This document shows, piece by piece, positions 56,348 through 64,000 of a stretch of 64,000 nt of DNA. The position numbers and the translations under genes are program-made. This DNA is from Bradyrhizobium lupini (lineage in GTDB: Bacteria > Pseudomonadota > Alphaproteobacteria > Rhizobiales > Xanthobacteraceae). Within the stretch, counting starts at the first letter, position 1; each line of letters begins with the position of its first letter. The DNA is taken from the NCBI RefSeq assembly GCF_040939785.1, contig NZ_CP162553.1:2108001-2172000 (forward strand), written 5' to 3'. The notes beneath the pieces were generated by a model, which was not told where the DNA came from, did not search any database, and was given only the letters and a program-made list of their open reading frames with translations.

Positions 56348-57326
56348 CTACTTCACTACCCCGATCTCGCGAAAGTACTTCATCACGCCGGGATGGATCA
56401 GCTCGGGCTTCGGCGCGGCGGCGACGGTGTTGGCGGCCGTGGTCTCGCAGGCCTGCGCGAGCTGCTTGCAGAATTTCGGCTCGACACCGTGAAGCGTCTT
56501 CGCCAAGCGATAGGCAACATCGTCGGGCAGATCTTCGCGCGTCAGCACAAAGCTCCAGGACCCGAGCGAGGCGATCGGCTCGGATTGTTTCGGGTAGCTG
56601 CCGGCCGGCACGGTGAGCGGCTTGAGGAACGCGTGCTTGGCGCGGATGCGCGTGATCTCCTCCCTATCAGGCGCGATGAAGCGCGCCCCTGACGCGCTCG
56701 AGGCTACCGCCGCAAAGCCGGGCCAGCCGATGCCGGCGCCCCAGAGTGCTGCGACGCGGCCATCCTCGACCATCGCGGGGCCGTCGCCGGCGCGGTCGAG
56801 ATAGATCGCCTTGAAGTCCTCGTCCTGCCTCAACCCGAGCCCATCGAGCACGTAACGCGCCAGGATCGGCAAGCCCGAGCCCTTGGCGCCGAATGCGACG
56901 GGCTGACCGACCAGATCGCGAATGGTCTTGTACGGACTGTCCGCGCGCACCACGAACATGCCGGGGTTGGAATAGATCGCCGTGGAGAATCTTCAACGAG
57001 ACCTTCGCACGGCCGATGCCGGCGAAGGCTTCATAGGCCGGCTCGCCCGCGACCAGAGCGAGATCGAGCTCGCCCTTCTCCAGCAGCGGAATGTTCTCGT
57101 TGCTGCCCTTGGTGTTGCGCGGGGCGATGATCACTTGCGGATCGGCCGCGTTCATCGCTTGCGCGAAGGCGTTGCCATAGAGCGGAAAGCCGCCGCCGGG
57201 CGTCGCGGTGCCCAAGCTGATCGTCAGGCCAGGTGTCGTGGTCGGAATGGCGTTGCCTCCGGTTTGAGCGGCAGCGGGGCTTGAAAGCAGCGCCGCGCCG
57301 AGAAGGAAAACAAAAGCGAATCTCAT
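56348..57326 (-). pseudogene. Frameshifted TAXI-type TRAP solute-binding protein
   Basis: Periplasmic binding protein of the TAXI family. The start at 57326 has a signal peptide (about 1-21) and IPTTTPGLTISLGTATPGG through AKVSLKIL. At about 56984 one extra C shifts the frame. One frame over, the family sequence continues (TAIYSNPGMFVVRADSPYKT to GVMKYFREIGVVK). The repaired protein would be about 325 residues, the usual size. No TRAP membrane subunits are adjacent. Real decay or a sequencing insertion. Confidence 0.85.
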
Positions 57327-57433
57327 GGTCGGTCCCGGCGGGGGCGCGTCAACATCGACTTGCGGCGATGTAGGCAGCGCCCCGATTTTGTGAAAGCATG
57401 CAGCCCAACGACAATAGAACAATGGGAGGCGTC

Positions 57434-58408
57434 ATGTTGCGAATTTTGCGTAACAGTGTTTTCGGGCTGGTTTTCCTCGCAACGCTGTTGGGCGCCGCAC
57501 CTCCCGCCTCTGCCGCTTATCCCGACCGTCCCGTGCACTGGATCATCGGCTTCTCCGCCGGCGGCCCGGTCGACATCGTGGCGCGGATCATGGCGCAGTG
57601 GCTGACCGACCGCTTCGGCCAGCAGTTCATCGTCGAGAACCGCACCGGCTCGGGCGGCAACATCGCGGCCGCTGCCGCGATCACCTCGCCGCCGGACGGC
57701 TACACGCTGCTGTTCGTCGCGCCCAACAACGCGATCTCGACCTCGCTCTACAAGAAGCTGCCGTTCGACTTCCTGCGCGACACGGTGCCGGTCGCCAGCA
57801 TCATGCAGCTCACCAACATGCTGGTCGTCTCCAACGCGTTCCCGGCCAAGACGGTTCAGGAGTTCATCGACTACTGCAAGGCCAATCCCGGCAAGATCTC
57901 CTTTGCCTCGTCCGGCAACGGCACCTCGGTGCACATGTCGGCGGAGCTGTTCAAGGTGATGAGCAAGTGCGACATGGTGCACGTGCCCTATCGGGGATCT
58001 GCGATCGCCTTCCCCGACATCATCTCCAACAAGGTGCAGCTGATCTTCGACAACCTGCCCTCCGCGATGGAGCAGGCCAAGGGCGGCAATGTCCGCGCGC
58101 TCGGCGTGACCTCGCCGCAGCGCTGGCCGAGCGTGCCCGATGTGCCCGCGATCGCCGAGACGTTGCCCGGCTTCGAATCGGTCGGCTTCTACGGCATCTC
58201 CGCGCCGAAGGGCACGCCGGCCGACGTGATCGAGATCCTCAACAAGGCCGTCAACGAGGCGCTGAAGGACCCGAAGCTGGTCGCGCGCCTCACCGAGACC
58301 GGCGGCATCCCCAAGCCGATGACGCCGGCCGAGTTCGGCAAGCTCGTCACCGACGAGACCGAGAAGTGGCGCAAGGTGGTGGAGTTCGCCGGCGTGTCGG
58401 TGGACTAG
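57434..58408 (+). CDS. Bug-family (TctC) solute-binding protein
   Basis: Periplasmic receptor of 324 residues for tripartite tricarboxylate-type or related uptake. ATG 57434 has a GGGAGG site; signal peptide about 1-26 (ending ASAAY). Family signs: YPDRPVHWIIGFSAGGPVDI, FIVENRTGSGGNIAA, PPDGYTLLF, HVPYRGSAIAFPDI and GFESVGFYGISAPKGTP. TctA/TctB are not adjacent, as is usual for Bug proteins. Ligand unknown. Confidence 0.92.
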   Translation: MLRILRNSVFGLVFLATLLGAAPPASAAYPDRPVHWIIGFSAGGPVDIVARIMAQWLTDRFGQQFIVENRTGSGGNIAAAAAITSPPDGYTLLFVAPNNAISTSLYKKLPFDFLRDTVPVASIMQLTNMLVVSNAFPAKTVQEFIDYCKANPGKISFASSGNGTSVHMSAELFKVMSKCDMVHVPYRGSAIAFPDIISNKVQLIFDNLPSAMEQAKGGNVRALGVTSPQRWPSVPDVPAIAETLPGFESVGFYGISAPKGTPADVIEILNKAVNEALKDPKLVARLTETGGIPKPMTPAEFGKLVTDETEKWRKVVEFAGVSVD

Positions 58409-58788
58409 GCCTGCGGAACTGCCGCGCGCCTGCAGCGCGCCAACGCGACATCGGAGGGGATCGGAAGACCCCTCTCCAACAAAATGTGCGAAAACAACCC
58501 CATGCACAGTAGAAAGATCTTGGCATTACAAGGGGTTACAGAATCGAAAACCGAGCCCCCTGGCGCGATTGCCAGAGGGCGGGGACGAAGGCTCGGCGAG
58601 ATGGGCTTGCGCCGTCGGGCAAAACAGGACTATAAGGGCATCATCGCCAATTTCGGTTATTCAAAAATCCCAAGGCTTGCCGCGCCAACGTTTGCAACCG
58701 CCGGCGCCAGCATTGCACCCCCGCCTCCGTCCCTGTAAACGAACCGCGCACCGTTGCCGGCCGCAGCTTTCGCGGCCGTCTCGCGGCG
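58409..58788. other. Gap before the tRNA gene
   Basis: About 380 bases without a convincing gene. A weak hairpin near 58556-58580 has no T tract. The tRNA promoter should be here; I see no clear -35/-10. Confidence 0.4.
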
Positions 58789-58864
58789 GGGCCTGTAGCT
58801 CAATGGTTAGAGCCGGCCGCTCATAACGGTCTGGTTGCAGGTTCGAGTCCTGCCGGGCCCACCA
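58789..58864 (+). tRNA. tRNA with CAU anticodon (Ile2 or Met)
   Basis: A complete cloverleaf of 76 bases: acceptor GGGCCTG pairing with CGGGCCC, D arm GCTC/GAGC, anticodon stem GGCCG/CGGTC around the loop CTCATAA, T arm GCAGG/CCTGC with TTCGAGT, and an encoded CCA. A CAU anticodon may be elongator Met, or Ile2 if modified by TilS; the GGGCC acceptor favours Ile2. Initiator tRNA is unlikely because the first pair is matched. Confidence 0.93.
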
Positions 58865-59039
58865 ATGAAAGCACTTTTGTGCGGACCGCTTTGCCTCCCG
58901 AACGTTCTTGCATGGCAAAGTGGCTCCCTATGTGAGGTTCAGTTGCGACCAGAGGAATAGACTGCCGGCCGCTTGCGTCCCAAATCCTACAGACGTCTCG
59001 AACGGCCGTGGTATCGTACCGCGCAGCAGACTTCGCCGA

Positions 59040-59277
59040 ATGGTAGATCGTCTGAAGAATTCACTGTCCGAACTGGAGTCGCCCACCTGCATGAGGTGCA
59101 GGATCGAGATGCGATGGTTCATGTCGAAGCTGGAGCGCCAAGAGCCGGTAACCACGATCGTCCATGGCTTTGTGAGTCCGGTGCGAAGGCGTTGCTGAAA
59201 CCGAAACCGAGTTCAAGCCCGTCCGGGTTGTCCCTGACAAGCTCGCGGCGCCGAGAGCCGTCGCACACGCGGCCTAA
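59040..59277 (+). pseudogene. Broken zinc-ribbon-like small protein
   Basis: From ATG 59040 the frame reads VDRLKNSLSELESPTCMRCR, EMRWFMSKLERQEPVTTIVH, GFV, then loses phase near 59172-59190. One frame over it resumes as ETETEFKPVRVVPDKLAAP to the stop at 59275. The first CxxC is intact; the expected second CPxC is destroyed by loss of about two bases. Small proteins of this form occur in Bradyrhizobium-type genomes (recalled from memory). Confidence 0.6.
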
Positions 59278-59331
59278 GAAGGTATTACCGCACTGAAGTC
59301 CGGAGTACCGAGCGACGAGCAATCCTTCCTC

Positions 59332-59357
59332 GGAACAGCGCGGCTGGGCGGAACGTT
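59332..59357 (+). promoter_or_regulatory. EcfG-type promoter before the sensor-kinase remnant
   Basis: GGAAC (59332-59336), 17 bases, CGTT (59354-59357), within the general-stress sigma consensus. The -10 is only eight bases before the ATG at 59366, so a transcript would be almost leaderless. Confidence 0.55.
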
Positions 59358-59365
59358 GGCCTTCC

Positions 59366-60209
59366 ATGGAAGCCTTTCTGCACCGCCTCTTCACGGCCAA
59401 GTCAGATTTTCCGGTCTGGGTGCGCTACCTCCTCACCCTCGGCCTCGTCGGTCTCGCCTTTTTCGCCAGGGTGATGGCGGATGAATACCTTCGATCCTAC
59501 CCGCTCCTGCTTTTCATTCCCGCCATCTTCTTGTCATCTGTCCTTTTCGGCCGCGGGTGTGGAATTGTTGCGACAGCCGCGGCCGCCGTTCTCGCCATGA
59601 CGTACCTCATACCCCGGCCGGCCTCGACCGCCGGGGGACGTTCTGCTCCAGGAGCTCGCACATCGAACGCGGGAACGACCTCGCCACTATCGTATCGATT
59701 CTCAGGCTGCAGGCCCGCTCCGAAACCGACCCGGGCGTGCAGAGGGCGATTGCGTCCGCGGTAAGCCGGGTGGACGTCGCAAAGGTTCACGACCGGCTGC
59801 GCGAGACGGCGGACACCAGCCGGATCGCGCTGGCCGGACATCGAGTCCTTATGCGCCAGCCTTGCGGATTTTCACCGGGGCGTGCGCACGATCTCGATCC
59901 GGGTCCGCTGCGAGGACATCTGGGTGAGGAGTTCGCAGGCGGCCTCGATCGGGCTGATCGTCAACGAACTGCTTCAAGTACGCATTTCCGGAGGGCCGCC
60001 GCGGCTCGGTGGAGGTCGAGCTGCGGGCCAAGGAAACCCACGTTCTGGTGTCGGTGAGGGACGACGGAATCGGTTGCTCCGCGGAAGCGAAGAGCGGACT
60101 TGGCACTCGGCTCATCAACCTCCTCGCCACCCACATGAAGGGCACCGTCGCGAGGAAGCCTCTTTCGCAAGGCTGCGAGGTGCAAGTCTCGATCGCGCTC
60201 GACAGCTGA
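59366..60209 (+). pseudogene. Decayed DUF4118/HisKA_2-type sensor histidine kinase
   Basis: An N-terminal membrane module in one frame (VRYLLTLGLVGLAFFARVMADEYL, split; several TM helices, about 59366-59600) is followed in a second frame by the kinase dimerisation helix (NDLATIVSILRLQARSETDP), back to the first frame for ASIGLIVNELLQ, and in a third frame by the ATP-binding end (VSVRDDGIGCSAEAKSGLGT to EVQVSIALDS). At least three frame changes are needed, so the gene is dead. When intact it would be a HWE/HisKA_2 kinase of the kind linked to the general stress response. Confidence 0.85.
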
Positions 60210-60290
60210 AGACCGCGAAGCATTTTCGGATTTCCTCTGCAACCATGGACGGCTTGTGACGTAGATGATGTCGGAGCTTGCGAGAACACT

Positions 60291-60461
60291 ATGGTCGATC
60301 GATCACCAAAACACGCCGAGGAACTGGACCGATTCCGCAAGCTTCACGCCGAGACGACGGATCCTTTGGCTGCGCGGCTGCTGCAGGACATTATATCCGA
60401 ACTCGAAGCAGATCTGAATCCGCAGCGGCAGAAGACCGGTTCGAAGGTGGAACGCGGCTAG
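60291..60461 (+). CDS. Small soluble helical protein next to the response regulator
   Basis: A 56-residue product, MVDRSPKHAEELDRFRKL onwards, with two charged helices (DPLAARLLQDIISELEADL) and a Lys/Gln-rich tail. It is convergent with the response regulator, and both stop codons share one CTAG. It lacks NepR features. Probably real on codon pattern; function unknown. Confidence 0.55.
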   Translation: MVDRSPKHAEELDRFRKLHAETTDPLAARLLQDIISELEADLNPQRQKTGSKVERG

Positions 60462-60826
60462 TTCTCATGCTCCGCCACGGCCGCTTGGATCGCTCGGTCA
60501 AGACCATCCAACTGGAAGGGCTTGCGCAGCATCGGTCTATTCTTGAAGCCCTCGGGTATATCTTCTTGCCCGTAGCCACTCGCGAAGACGAACGGAACAG
60601 ATCTCTTCGCGAGAATTTCCGCGACGGGAGTGCTTGTCGGACCTCCGAGGTTGATGTCTAGGATGGCAATATCGAAGGCCGGATCGTGCGCAAGTCGCAC
60701 CGCATCCTCGATCCGCCCTGCCTCGGCGACGACAGCGTGTCCAAGCTCCTCGATCATGTCGACGAGCATCATTCGGATCAAGGCTTCGTCTTCGACGAGG
60801 AAGAAAGATCGTCTGGGGCGGTTCAC
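60458..60826 (-). CDS. FAT GUY-type single-domain response regulator
   Basis: CheY-like receiver of 122 residues with no output domain. The acidic pocket is Glu12/Asp13, the phosphoacceptor Asp57 (AILDINLGG), and the conserved Lys is Lys102 (LRKPF). Around Ser83 the motif reads PFVFASGYG, matching the FATGUY pattern of receivers that feed into the alphaproteobacterial general stress response. The decayed kinase beside it may once have been its partner. Confidence 0.88.
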   Translation of the reverse strand: MNRPRRSFFLVEDEALIRMMLVDMIEELGHAVVAEAGRIEDAVRLAHDPAFDIAILDINLGGPTSTPVAEILAKRSVPFVFASGYGQEDIPEGFKNRPMLRKPFQLDGLDRAIQAAVAEHEN

Positions 60827-61168
60827 GTGGATCCTTGGAGAAGGTCGATGCTCCCGCAGCGGCCGGCACGACGCCCGGAATTCACGAGGGAAACGGATAA
60901 ACGACCTCGACCGGGGTCGAGGTCGCCAACCTATGGGCTAGGTTTTGCTCCCGGCTGGGGCTTTGGGGGGCAAGGGGGCCGAGAGCAAGGACTCGACGCG
61001 GTGGAATGCCGATCGTTCCGTTGCGGATCGACGTAGCGCTCTCAGAACCTCGTCGTACGCGTGATGAGCCTGAGCCTGACTGCTCCGCGAGGCTGATCGG
61101 CTGCCTATCGTTGGCAGCCACACGAGGCCCGCTGGAGCGGCAGACTGAACTGTCGATCCATCCAGAAT
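60827..61168. other. Gap upstream of the response regulator
   Basis: About 340 bases. One minus-strand frame ending at 60938 gives a partly protein-like product (YDEVLRALRRSATERSAF) but its start lies inside a terminator. Otherwise nothing is seen. Confidence 0.35.
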
Positions 61169-61192
61169 GGCGCCGCCCTTGCGGGCGGCGCC
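61169..61192 (-). terminator. GC-rich hairpin after the Gly/Tyr-rich gene
   Basis: A perfect 10-bp stem (GGCGCCGCCC / GGGCGGCGCC) with a 4-base loop, 12 bases past the minus-strand stop at 61204. There is no T run, so termination may need Rho or be weak. Confidence 0.6.
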
Positions 61193-61203
61193 TAGATCAT
61201 CGA

Positions 61204-61524
61204 TCACCAGCGGCCGGTACCGAAGCTGAAGCCGATGCTCGGCCCGCCTCCGTAATAGCCGTATCCGCGATCGTAATAGCCCGGACCGCCGTAGGAGCCA
61301 TAGCTCCTGCGCACGACGTAGCTGTCATCGTCGCCGTAGTAACGCTGCACATAGCGGGGACCGCGGGTGCGGAAGCAGCGGCCGTACTCGTTGCAGACCA
61401 GGCGAACCTGATCGACGTTTGCCGCCTCCTCCGATCCAACCAGACTGGGATTGAGCGGAGCTGCCGAGGCCGCCGACGCGAGCATGGCGGTGGCCGCAAA
61501 CGCTACGAGAGCAATAGTCCTCAT
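61204..61524 (-). CDS. Secreted Gly/Tyr-rich small protein
   Basis: An exported 106-residue product. Signal peptide about 1-22 (ending ASAAP), a Cys pair in LVCNEYGRCF, then a Tyr/Gly/Arg-rich repeat region (YGSYGGPGYYDRGYGYYGG). Proteins of this kind are common secreted stress-type proteins in Bradyrhizobium; function unknown. It is 25 bases downstream of the DUF1236 gene and likely co-transcribed. Confidence 0.7.
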   Translation of the reverse strand: MRTIALVAFAATAMLASAASAAPLNPSLVGSEEAANVDQVRLVCNEYGRCFRTRGPRYVQRYYGDDDSYVVRRSYGSYGGPGYYDRGYGYYGGGPSIGFSFGTGRW

Positions 61525-61549
61525 GTTCGTTCTCCTTGTTGTGACGAGA

Positions 61550-62662
61550 TCAATCGATCTCTTCGATGACGCGACGTTCCTGCGGTTCGACGATGTAAGT
61601 CCGGCTATCCCGGTTGATGTACCGGTACTCCCGCAGGCTCGGTGCGTCGCGATAGACCTCCTCGGGGAACGTCTCCACGTCTACGTCTGCCGGCAGGCGC
61701 TCACCCCTGCGGATTTCGGTGCGCGCGGTGCTGCCGGTGGTCTGCCGCTCGCGCTCGACGGGACGCGCCTCGGAACGCGCCTTGGCGTGCTTGCGGATCA
61801 CTTCGCGATCGCGATCGCTGAACGTCACCTTGCGCTGTTCGGTGCGGGCCGGCGCAGCCGCGGTCGAACGACCCGAGTACGGGAGGACCGCGACGATCTG
61901 GTAGCTCGAAGGCTCCACGATCACGATCTCGTCCTTCACCAACACGAAGTTGTAGCCTCTGTACTGCGGCACGACCTCGACGACCTCCGCCGGGAGCGGC
62001 TGCAAGCGGACATCGCGCGGCACCGCCGTGCCCACCGACAACGAGAAGTTCACGTTGTTGAGGGGCTGCACGTTCAGATGCGAAATCGACGTGCTGATCC
62101 GGGTCCGTTGCTGATCGTTGATGTTCACCGACGCGTTCACGTTGGTGTTCGAGGAGCGATCGGCCGTGTTCTGCTGATTGTTCGGCTGCTGCGCCGTGTT
62201 GGTCGAACCGCTGCCCGCCGGGGACTGTGCCTGGTTGTTGCCCGGAGCAGGCGGATTGGCGCTCTGCGTCTGGGTATTCGTGTTCGAAGGAGAATTGGTC
62301 TGCGCCTGGTTGGAAGGCGTAGTTGTCTGATTGGACGGCTGATTGGTCTGAGCCTGGTTGGTCGAGTTGTTCGAGGCAGGCGCCTGCGTGGTGTTGGTGC
62401 CGGTACCCGAATTGGACGGCTGGCCTGCAGCGGTCTGACCGCTCGAGGACGGCGACTGCGTCTGGGCCGAATTCGTCGAAGGATTGGCGGACTGTGCGGA
62501 TCCCAAAGATGAATTGGTCGGCGAAGTCGACGGCGTCGTGGATGTGGAATCCTGCTGACGAGACGGCGGATTGGAGTTCGACGTGCTCGGAGAAGACTGG
62601 GCAAAAGCGGAAGTCGCGATCGCGACTGCAGCGGTGGTAGCCAAAAATAAACGCTTGTTCAT
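61550..62662 (-). CDS. Secreted DUF1236 protein with Ser/Thr/Gln/Asn-rich linker
   Basis: Envelope protein of 370 residues. Signal peptide about 1-22 (ending AFAQS), then some 150 residues of low-complexity Ser/Thr/Gln/Asn/Pro, a beta domain around 170-235, and two DUF1236 modules (VVPQYRGYNFVLVKDEIVIV and, at the end, YRYINRDSRTYIVEPQERRV). ATG 62662 has AGGAGG upstream. The disordered linker suggests a surface or periplasm-spanning role. An EcfG-like promoter lies just upstream. Confidence 0.8.
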   Translation of the reverse strand: MNKRLFLATTAAVAIATSAFAQSSPSTSNSNPPSRQQDSTSTTPSTSPTNSSLGSAQSANPSTNSAQTQSPSSSGQTAAGQPSNSGTGTNTTQAPASNNSTNQAQTNQPSNQTTTPSNQAQTNSPSNTNTQTQSANPPAPGNNQAQSPAGSGSTNTAQQPNNQQNTADRSSNTNVNASVNINDQQRTRISTSISHLNVQPLNNVNFSLSVGTAVPRDVRLQPLPAEVVEVVPQYRGYNFVLVKDEIVIVEPSSYQIVAVLPYSGRSTAAAPARTEQRKVTFSDRDREVIRKHAKARSEARPVERERQTTGSTARTEIRRGERLPADVDVETFPEEVYRDAPSLREYRYINRDSRTYIVEPQERRVIEEID

Positions 62663-62690
62663 CTGAACCTCCTTAATGCGGACGTCGGAC

Positions 62691-62715
62691 AACCTGGGGC
62701 GAGACGCGTGGTTCC
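62691..62715 (-). promoter_or_regulatory. EcfG-like promoter of the DUF1236 gene
   Basis: Minus-strand GGAAC (62715-62711), 17 bases, GTT (62693-62691, preceded by G rather than C). It is about 29 bases before the start codon. Confidence 0.5.
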
Positions 62716-62789
62716 ATTCGGGGAAAACTAGGCAATTGCGCGAGATGTGCATTTTCTTTTATCCCGAAATTGTGCAAATCGTGAGAGTG

Positions 62790-62814
62790 GGAACTTCGGT
62801 CGCGCAGCGTCGTT
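62790..62814 (+). promoter_or_regulatory. EcfG-type promoter of the 75-residue secreted protein
   Basis: GGAAC (62790-62794), 16 bases, CGTT (62811-62814): an exact match to the general-stress sigma consensus, 44 bases before the ATG. Confidence 0.75.
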
Positions 62815-62858
62815 GGCAATGACTACTTACGAGTCATTTTCACTTTGAGGAGAACACC

Positions 62859-63086
62859 ATGAAGAAGCTTATCGTGTGCGGCGCTCTTGCCGCTTTCGCC
62901 CTCGGCACGCAGGCCGCCAGCGCCGCCGAGTTCTACATCGTGCGCGATGCCACCACCAAGAAGTGCACCATCGTCGACACCAAGCCGACCACAACCACCA
63001 CGACGGTCGTGGGCGACGGCGTCTACAAGACCAAGGTAGAGGCAGAGTCCGCGGTCAAGACCACGAAGGTCTGCACCGAGCAGTAA
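62859..63086 (+). CDS. Small secreted stress-type protein
   Basis: A 75-residue exported protein: signal peptide about 1-22 (ending ASAAE), then FYIVRDATTKKCTIVDTKPT, a Thr-rich stretch, and a second Cys near the end (TKVCTEQ). The two cysteines may pair. GAGGAG upstream of ATG. A perfect EcfG-type promoter precedes it. Members occur widely in Bradyrhizobium-type genomes; function unknown. Confidence 0.75.
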   Translation: MKKLIVCGALAAFALGTQAASAAEFYIVRDATTKKCTIVDTKPTTTTTTVVGDGVYKTKVEAESAVKTTKVCTEQ

Positions 63087-63142
63087 TAGTCGCGACGGCG
63101 GTAAGAGCCGTTTAAGCATTCTGACAACGATTGGAGGAAAAA

Positions 63143-63223
63143 ATGCCCGTACTGATTTTGTGGGCCGTTCCAGCCGTCCTGGTTGTTGGCGGCGTCGGCT
63201 ATTTCCTGGTTCACATGCACTGA
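63143..63223 (+). CDS. 26-residue membrane microprotein
   Basis: MPVLILWAVPAVLVVGGVGY then FLVHMH: one transmembrane helix with hardly any polar residue. A strong GGAGG sits five to six bases upstream, and a perfect terminator follows the stop. It is 56 bases after the previous gene, so both share the EcfG-type promoter. The ribosome site and terminator argue that it is real. Confidence 0.65.
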   Translation: MPVLILWAVPAVLVVGGVGYFLVHMH

Positions 63224-63245
63224 GCGGATGACCCCGCACGGATGA

Positions 63246-63279
63246 ACGGCCCGCCCAATGATTTGGGCGGGCCGTTTTT
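63246..63279 (+). terminator. Rho-independent terminator of the stress-type pair
   Basis: A perfect 13-bp stem (63246-63258 with 63263-63275), a 4-base loop and a run of five T. It ends the transcript of the 75-residue and 26-residue genes. Confidence 0.92.
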
Positions 63280-63315
63280 CATTGCGCCAGATCGGTACAC
63301 TAGCCCTGTGGGCAC

Positions 63316-63340
63316 AAAAAAGGGCCCCGTAATGGGGCCC
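63316..63340 (-). terminator. Rho-independent terminator after the PRC-barrel gene
   Basis: GGGCCCC, 5-base loop, GGGGCCC, followed on the minus strand by six T. It lies about 27 bases past the stop at 63367. Confidence 0.9.
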
Positions 63341-63366
63341 CAATTCGCCGAGAGCACTCGTCGCGC

Positions 63367-63882
63367 TTAGTTGTAGTCCGAATATTTGAACTGCGGTAGC
63401 GCCTTCAACTGCTCCTTATTGCCGCTCATGACGGCGTGGTCAGGAACCCAATCGTTCGCGGTGCGGTTCGTCGTGGTTGTGGACGCGGTCCCGGTCGTGG
63501 TGGTGTCGCGGGCCGGGGTCGACGTGCCGCTCGAGCTCGTTCGAACCGGCTCTTCAACGAACTTCAGCTTGTCCATGGAGACCGCGATGTCGTGCTCGCC
63601 CATGCCGAGGAAGCCACCGATGCCGATAACCACCGCGTTGATCTTGCCGTTCTTGTCGACGAGCAGTTCGTTGACATCGCCGAGCTTCTCGTTGGCCTCG
63701 TTGTAGACGTTCAGGCCCATCAGCTTCGAGGCGCGCCAATTTCCCTTGAACGCCATCTTCGCATCGGCGGGGTGGGCGGTGGCCGCCGGCGCCGTGCGAT
63801 CGACGGGCTGAGTGGATTGCGCGAAAGCAGCGCCGCCGATCACAGCAGTGCCAAGCAACGCGACGGCAAGGAAGCTTTTCAT
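63367..63882 (-). CDS. Secreted PRC-barrel domain protein
   Basis: Exported protein of 171 residues: signal peptide about 1-21 (ending AFAQS), a PRC-barrel at about 45-110 (KLMGLNVYNEANEKLGDVNE, VVIGIGGFLGMGEHDIAVSM), a Ser/Thr linker and a conserved-looking end (DWVPDHAVMSGNKEQLKALP). PRC-barrel proteins of this type are typical general-stress genes in Rhizobiales. GGAGGAG upstream of ATG 63882, and a perfect EcfG-type promoter. Confidence 0.88.
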   Translation of the reverse strand: MKSFLAVALLGTAVIGGAAFAQSTQPVDRTAPAATAHPADAKMAFKGNWRASKLMGLNVYNEANEKLGDVNELLVDKNGKINAVVIGIGGFLGMGEHDIAVSMDKLKFVEEPVRTSSSGTSTPARDTTTTGTASTTTTNRTANDWVPDHAVMSGNKEQLKALPQFKYSDYN

Positions 63883-63930
63883 GGATTATCTCCTCCAACG
63901 TGAGCCGCATCCGTTCGGATGCGCGGCTTC

Positions 63931-63955
63931 AACGCCCCGAATTACCGCTTGTTCC
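63931..63955 (-). promoter_or_regulatory. EcfG-type promoter of the PRC-barrel gene
   Basis: Minus-strand GGAAC (63955-63951), 16 bases, CGTT (63934-63931): an exact consensus match, 49 bases before the start codon. Confidence 0.78.
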
Positions 63956-64000
63956 CGACGGGGAACGGATTGCCAGGATTCGATCGCGCCTGTCCGACAA

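Noticed and set aside
58928..59155. Minus-strand frame after the tRNA
   Set aside because: The plus strand here carries the recognisable remains of a zinc-ribbon protein; the minus product has no features.
60938..61207. Minus-strand frame of 89 codons below the Gly/Tyr-rich gene
   Set aside because: Its start lies within the hairpin terminator of the previous gene and no ribosome site is present, though the C-terminal half looks somewhat protein-like.

Overview
The window looks like chromosome of a Bradyrhizobium-type alphaproteobacterium (Nitrobacteraceae). DNA is GC-rich with alphaproteobacterial codon use. The gene set (pobA/pobR, pcaHG, NAD-linked formate dehydrogenase, oxalate/formate-type antiporter, TAXI, Bug and LivK-like binding proteins), REP-like palindromes and GGAAC-N16-CGTT (EcfG-type) promoters all fit. 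Genus is inferred from gene content, not from a marker gene.

Region by region. (1) 1-17.6 kb: tail of a surface-polysaccharide locus (export lipoprotein, O-antigen-ligase-like membrane protein, LapG-type cysteine proteinase), then a metallophosphatase, many small secreted or one-helix proteins of unknown function, a CSS-EAL c-di-GMP phosphodiesterase, a VanZ-like protein, a frameshifted CHRD protein and galE. (2) 17.7-29 kb: a FecR-like protein with a CHASE2 adenylate cyclase; pobA with a divergent AraC regulator; a NYN protein; pcaHG with a divergent LysR regulator; pncB; a GGDEF cyclase. The pcaH reading frame lacks about 46 residues that normally hold an iron-ligand tyrosine. (3) 29-38.5 kb: a TetR repressor with two matched palindromes and a divergent 88-residue protein; a giant LplT-PlsC-acyl-ACP-synthetase fusion; a tcuA-hydrolase-tcuB operon (tcuA frameshifted) divergent from a GntR regulator; ybaK. 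(4) 38.7-54.8 kb: a formate oxidation and molybdenum-cofactor block: fdsGB fusion and fdsA, an OFA antiporter, TusA, moeA, mobB, fdhD, mobA, then tupA, a third MoeA-like gene and a MoeA-PBP fusion, divergent from an HTH-PBP regulator carrying the same kind of PBP domain. (5) 54.9-58.4 kb: three solute-binding proteins without transport partners, one frameshifted. (6) 58.8-64 kb: a CAU tRNA, a decayed zinc-ribbon gene, a decayed sensor kinase, a FAT GUY-type response regulator and several secreted stress-type proteins with EcfG-type promoters.

The strongest leads are the tupA/MoeA/MoeA-PBP operon facing an HTH-PBP regulator (a possible tungstate/molybdate or cofactor sensing circuit), the deleted pcaH, the set of EcfG promoters near an orphan FAT GUY regulator, a telomere-like G-quadruplex tract before the O-antigen-ligase-like gene, and several microproteins. 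Six genes are frameshifted or internally deleted, so assembly error must be excluded before any of them is treated as biology.
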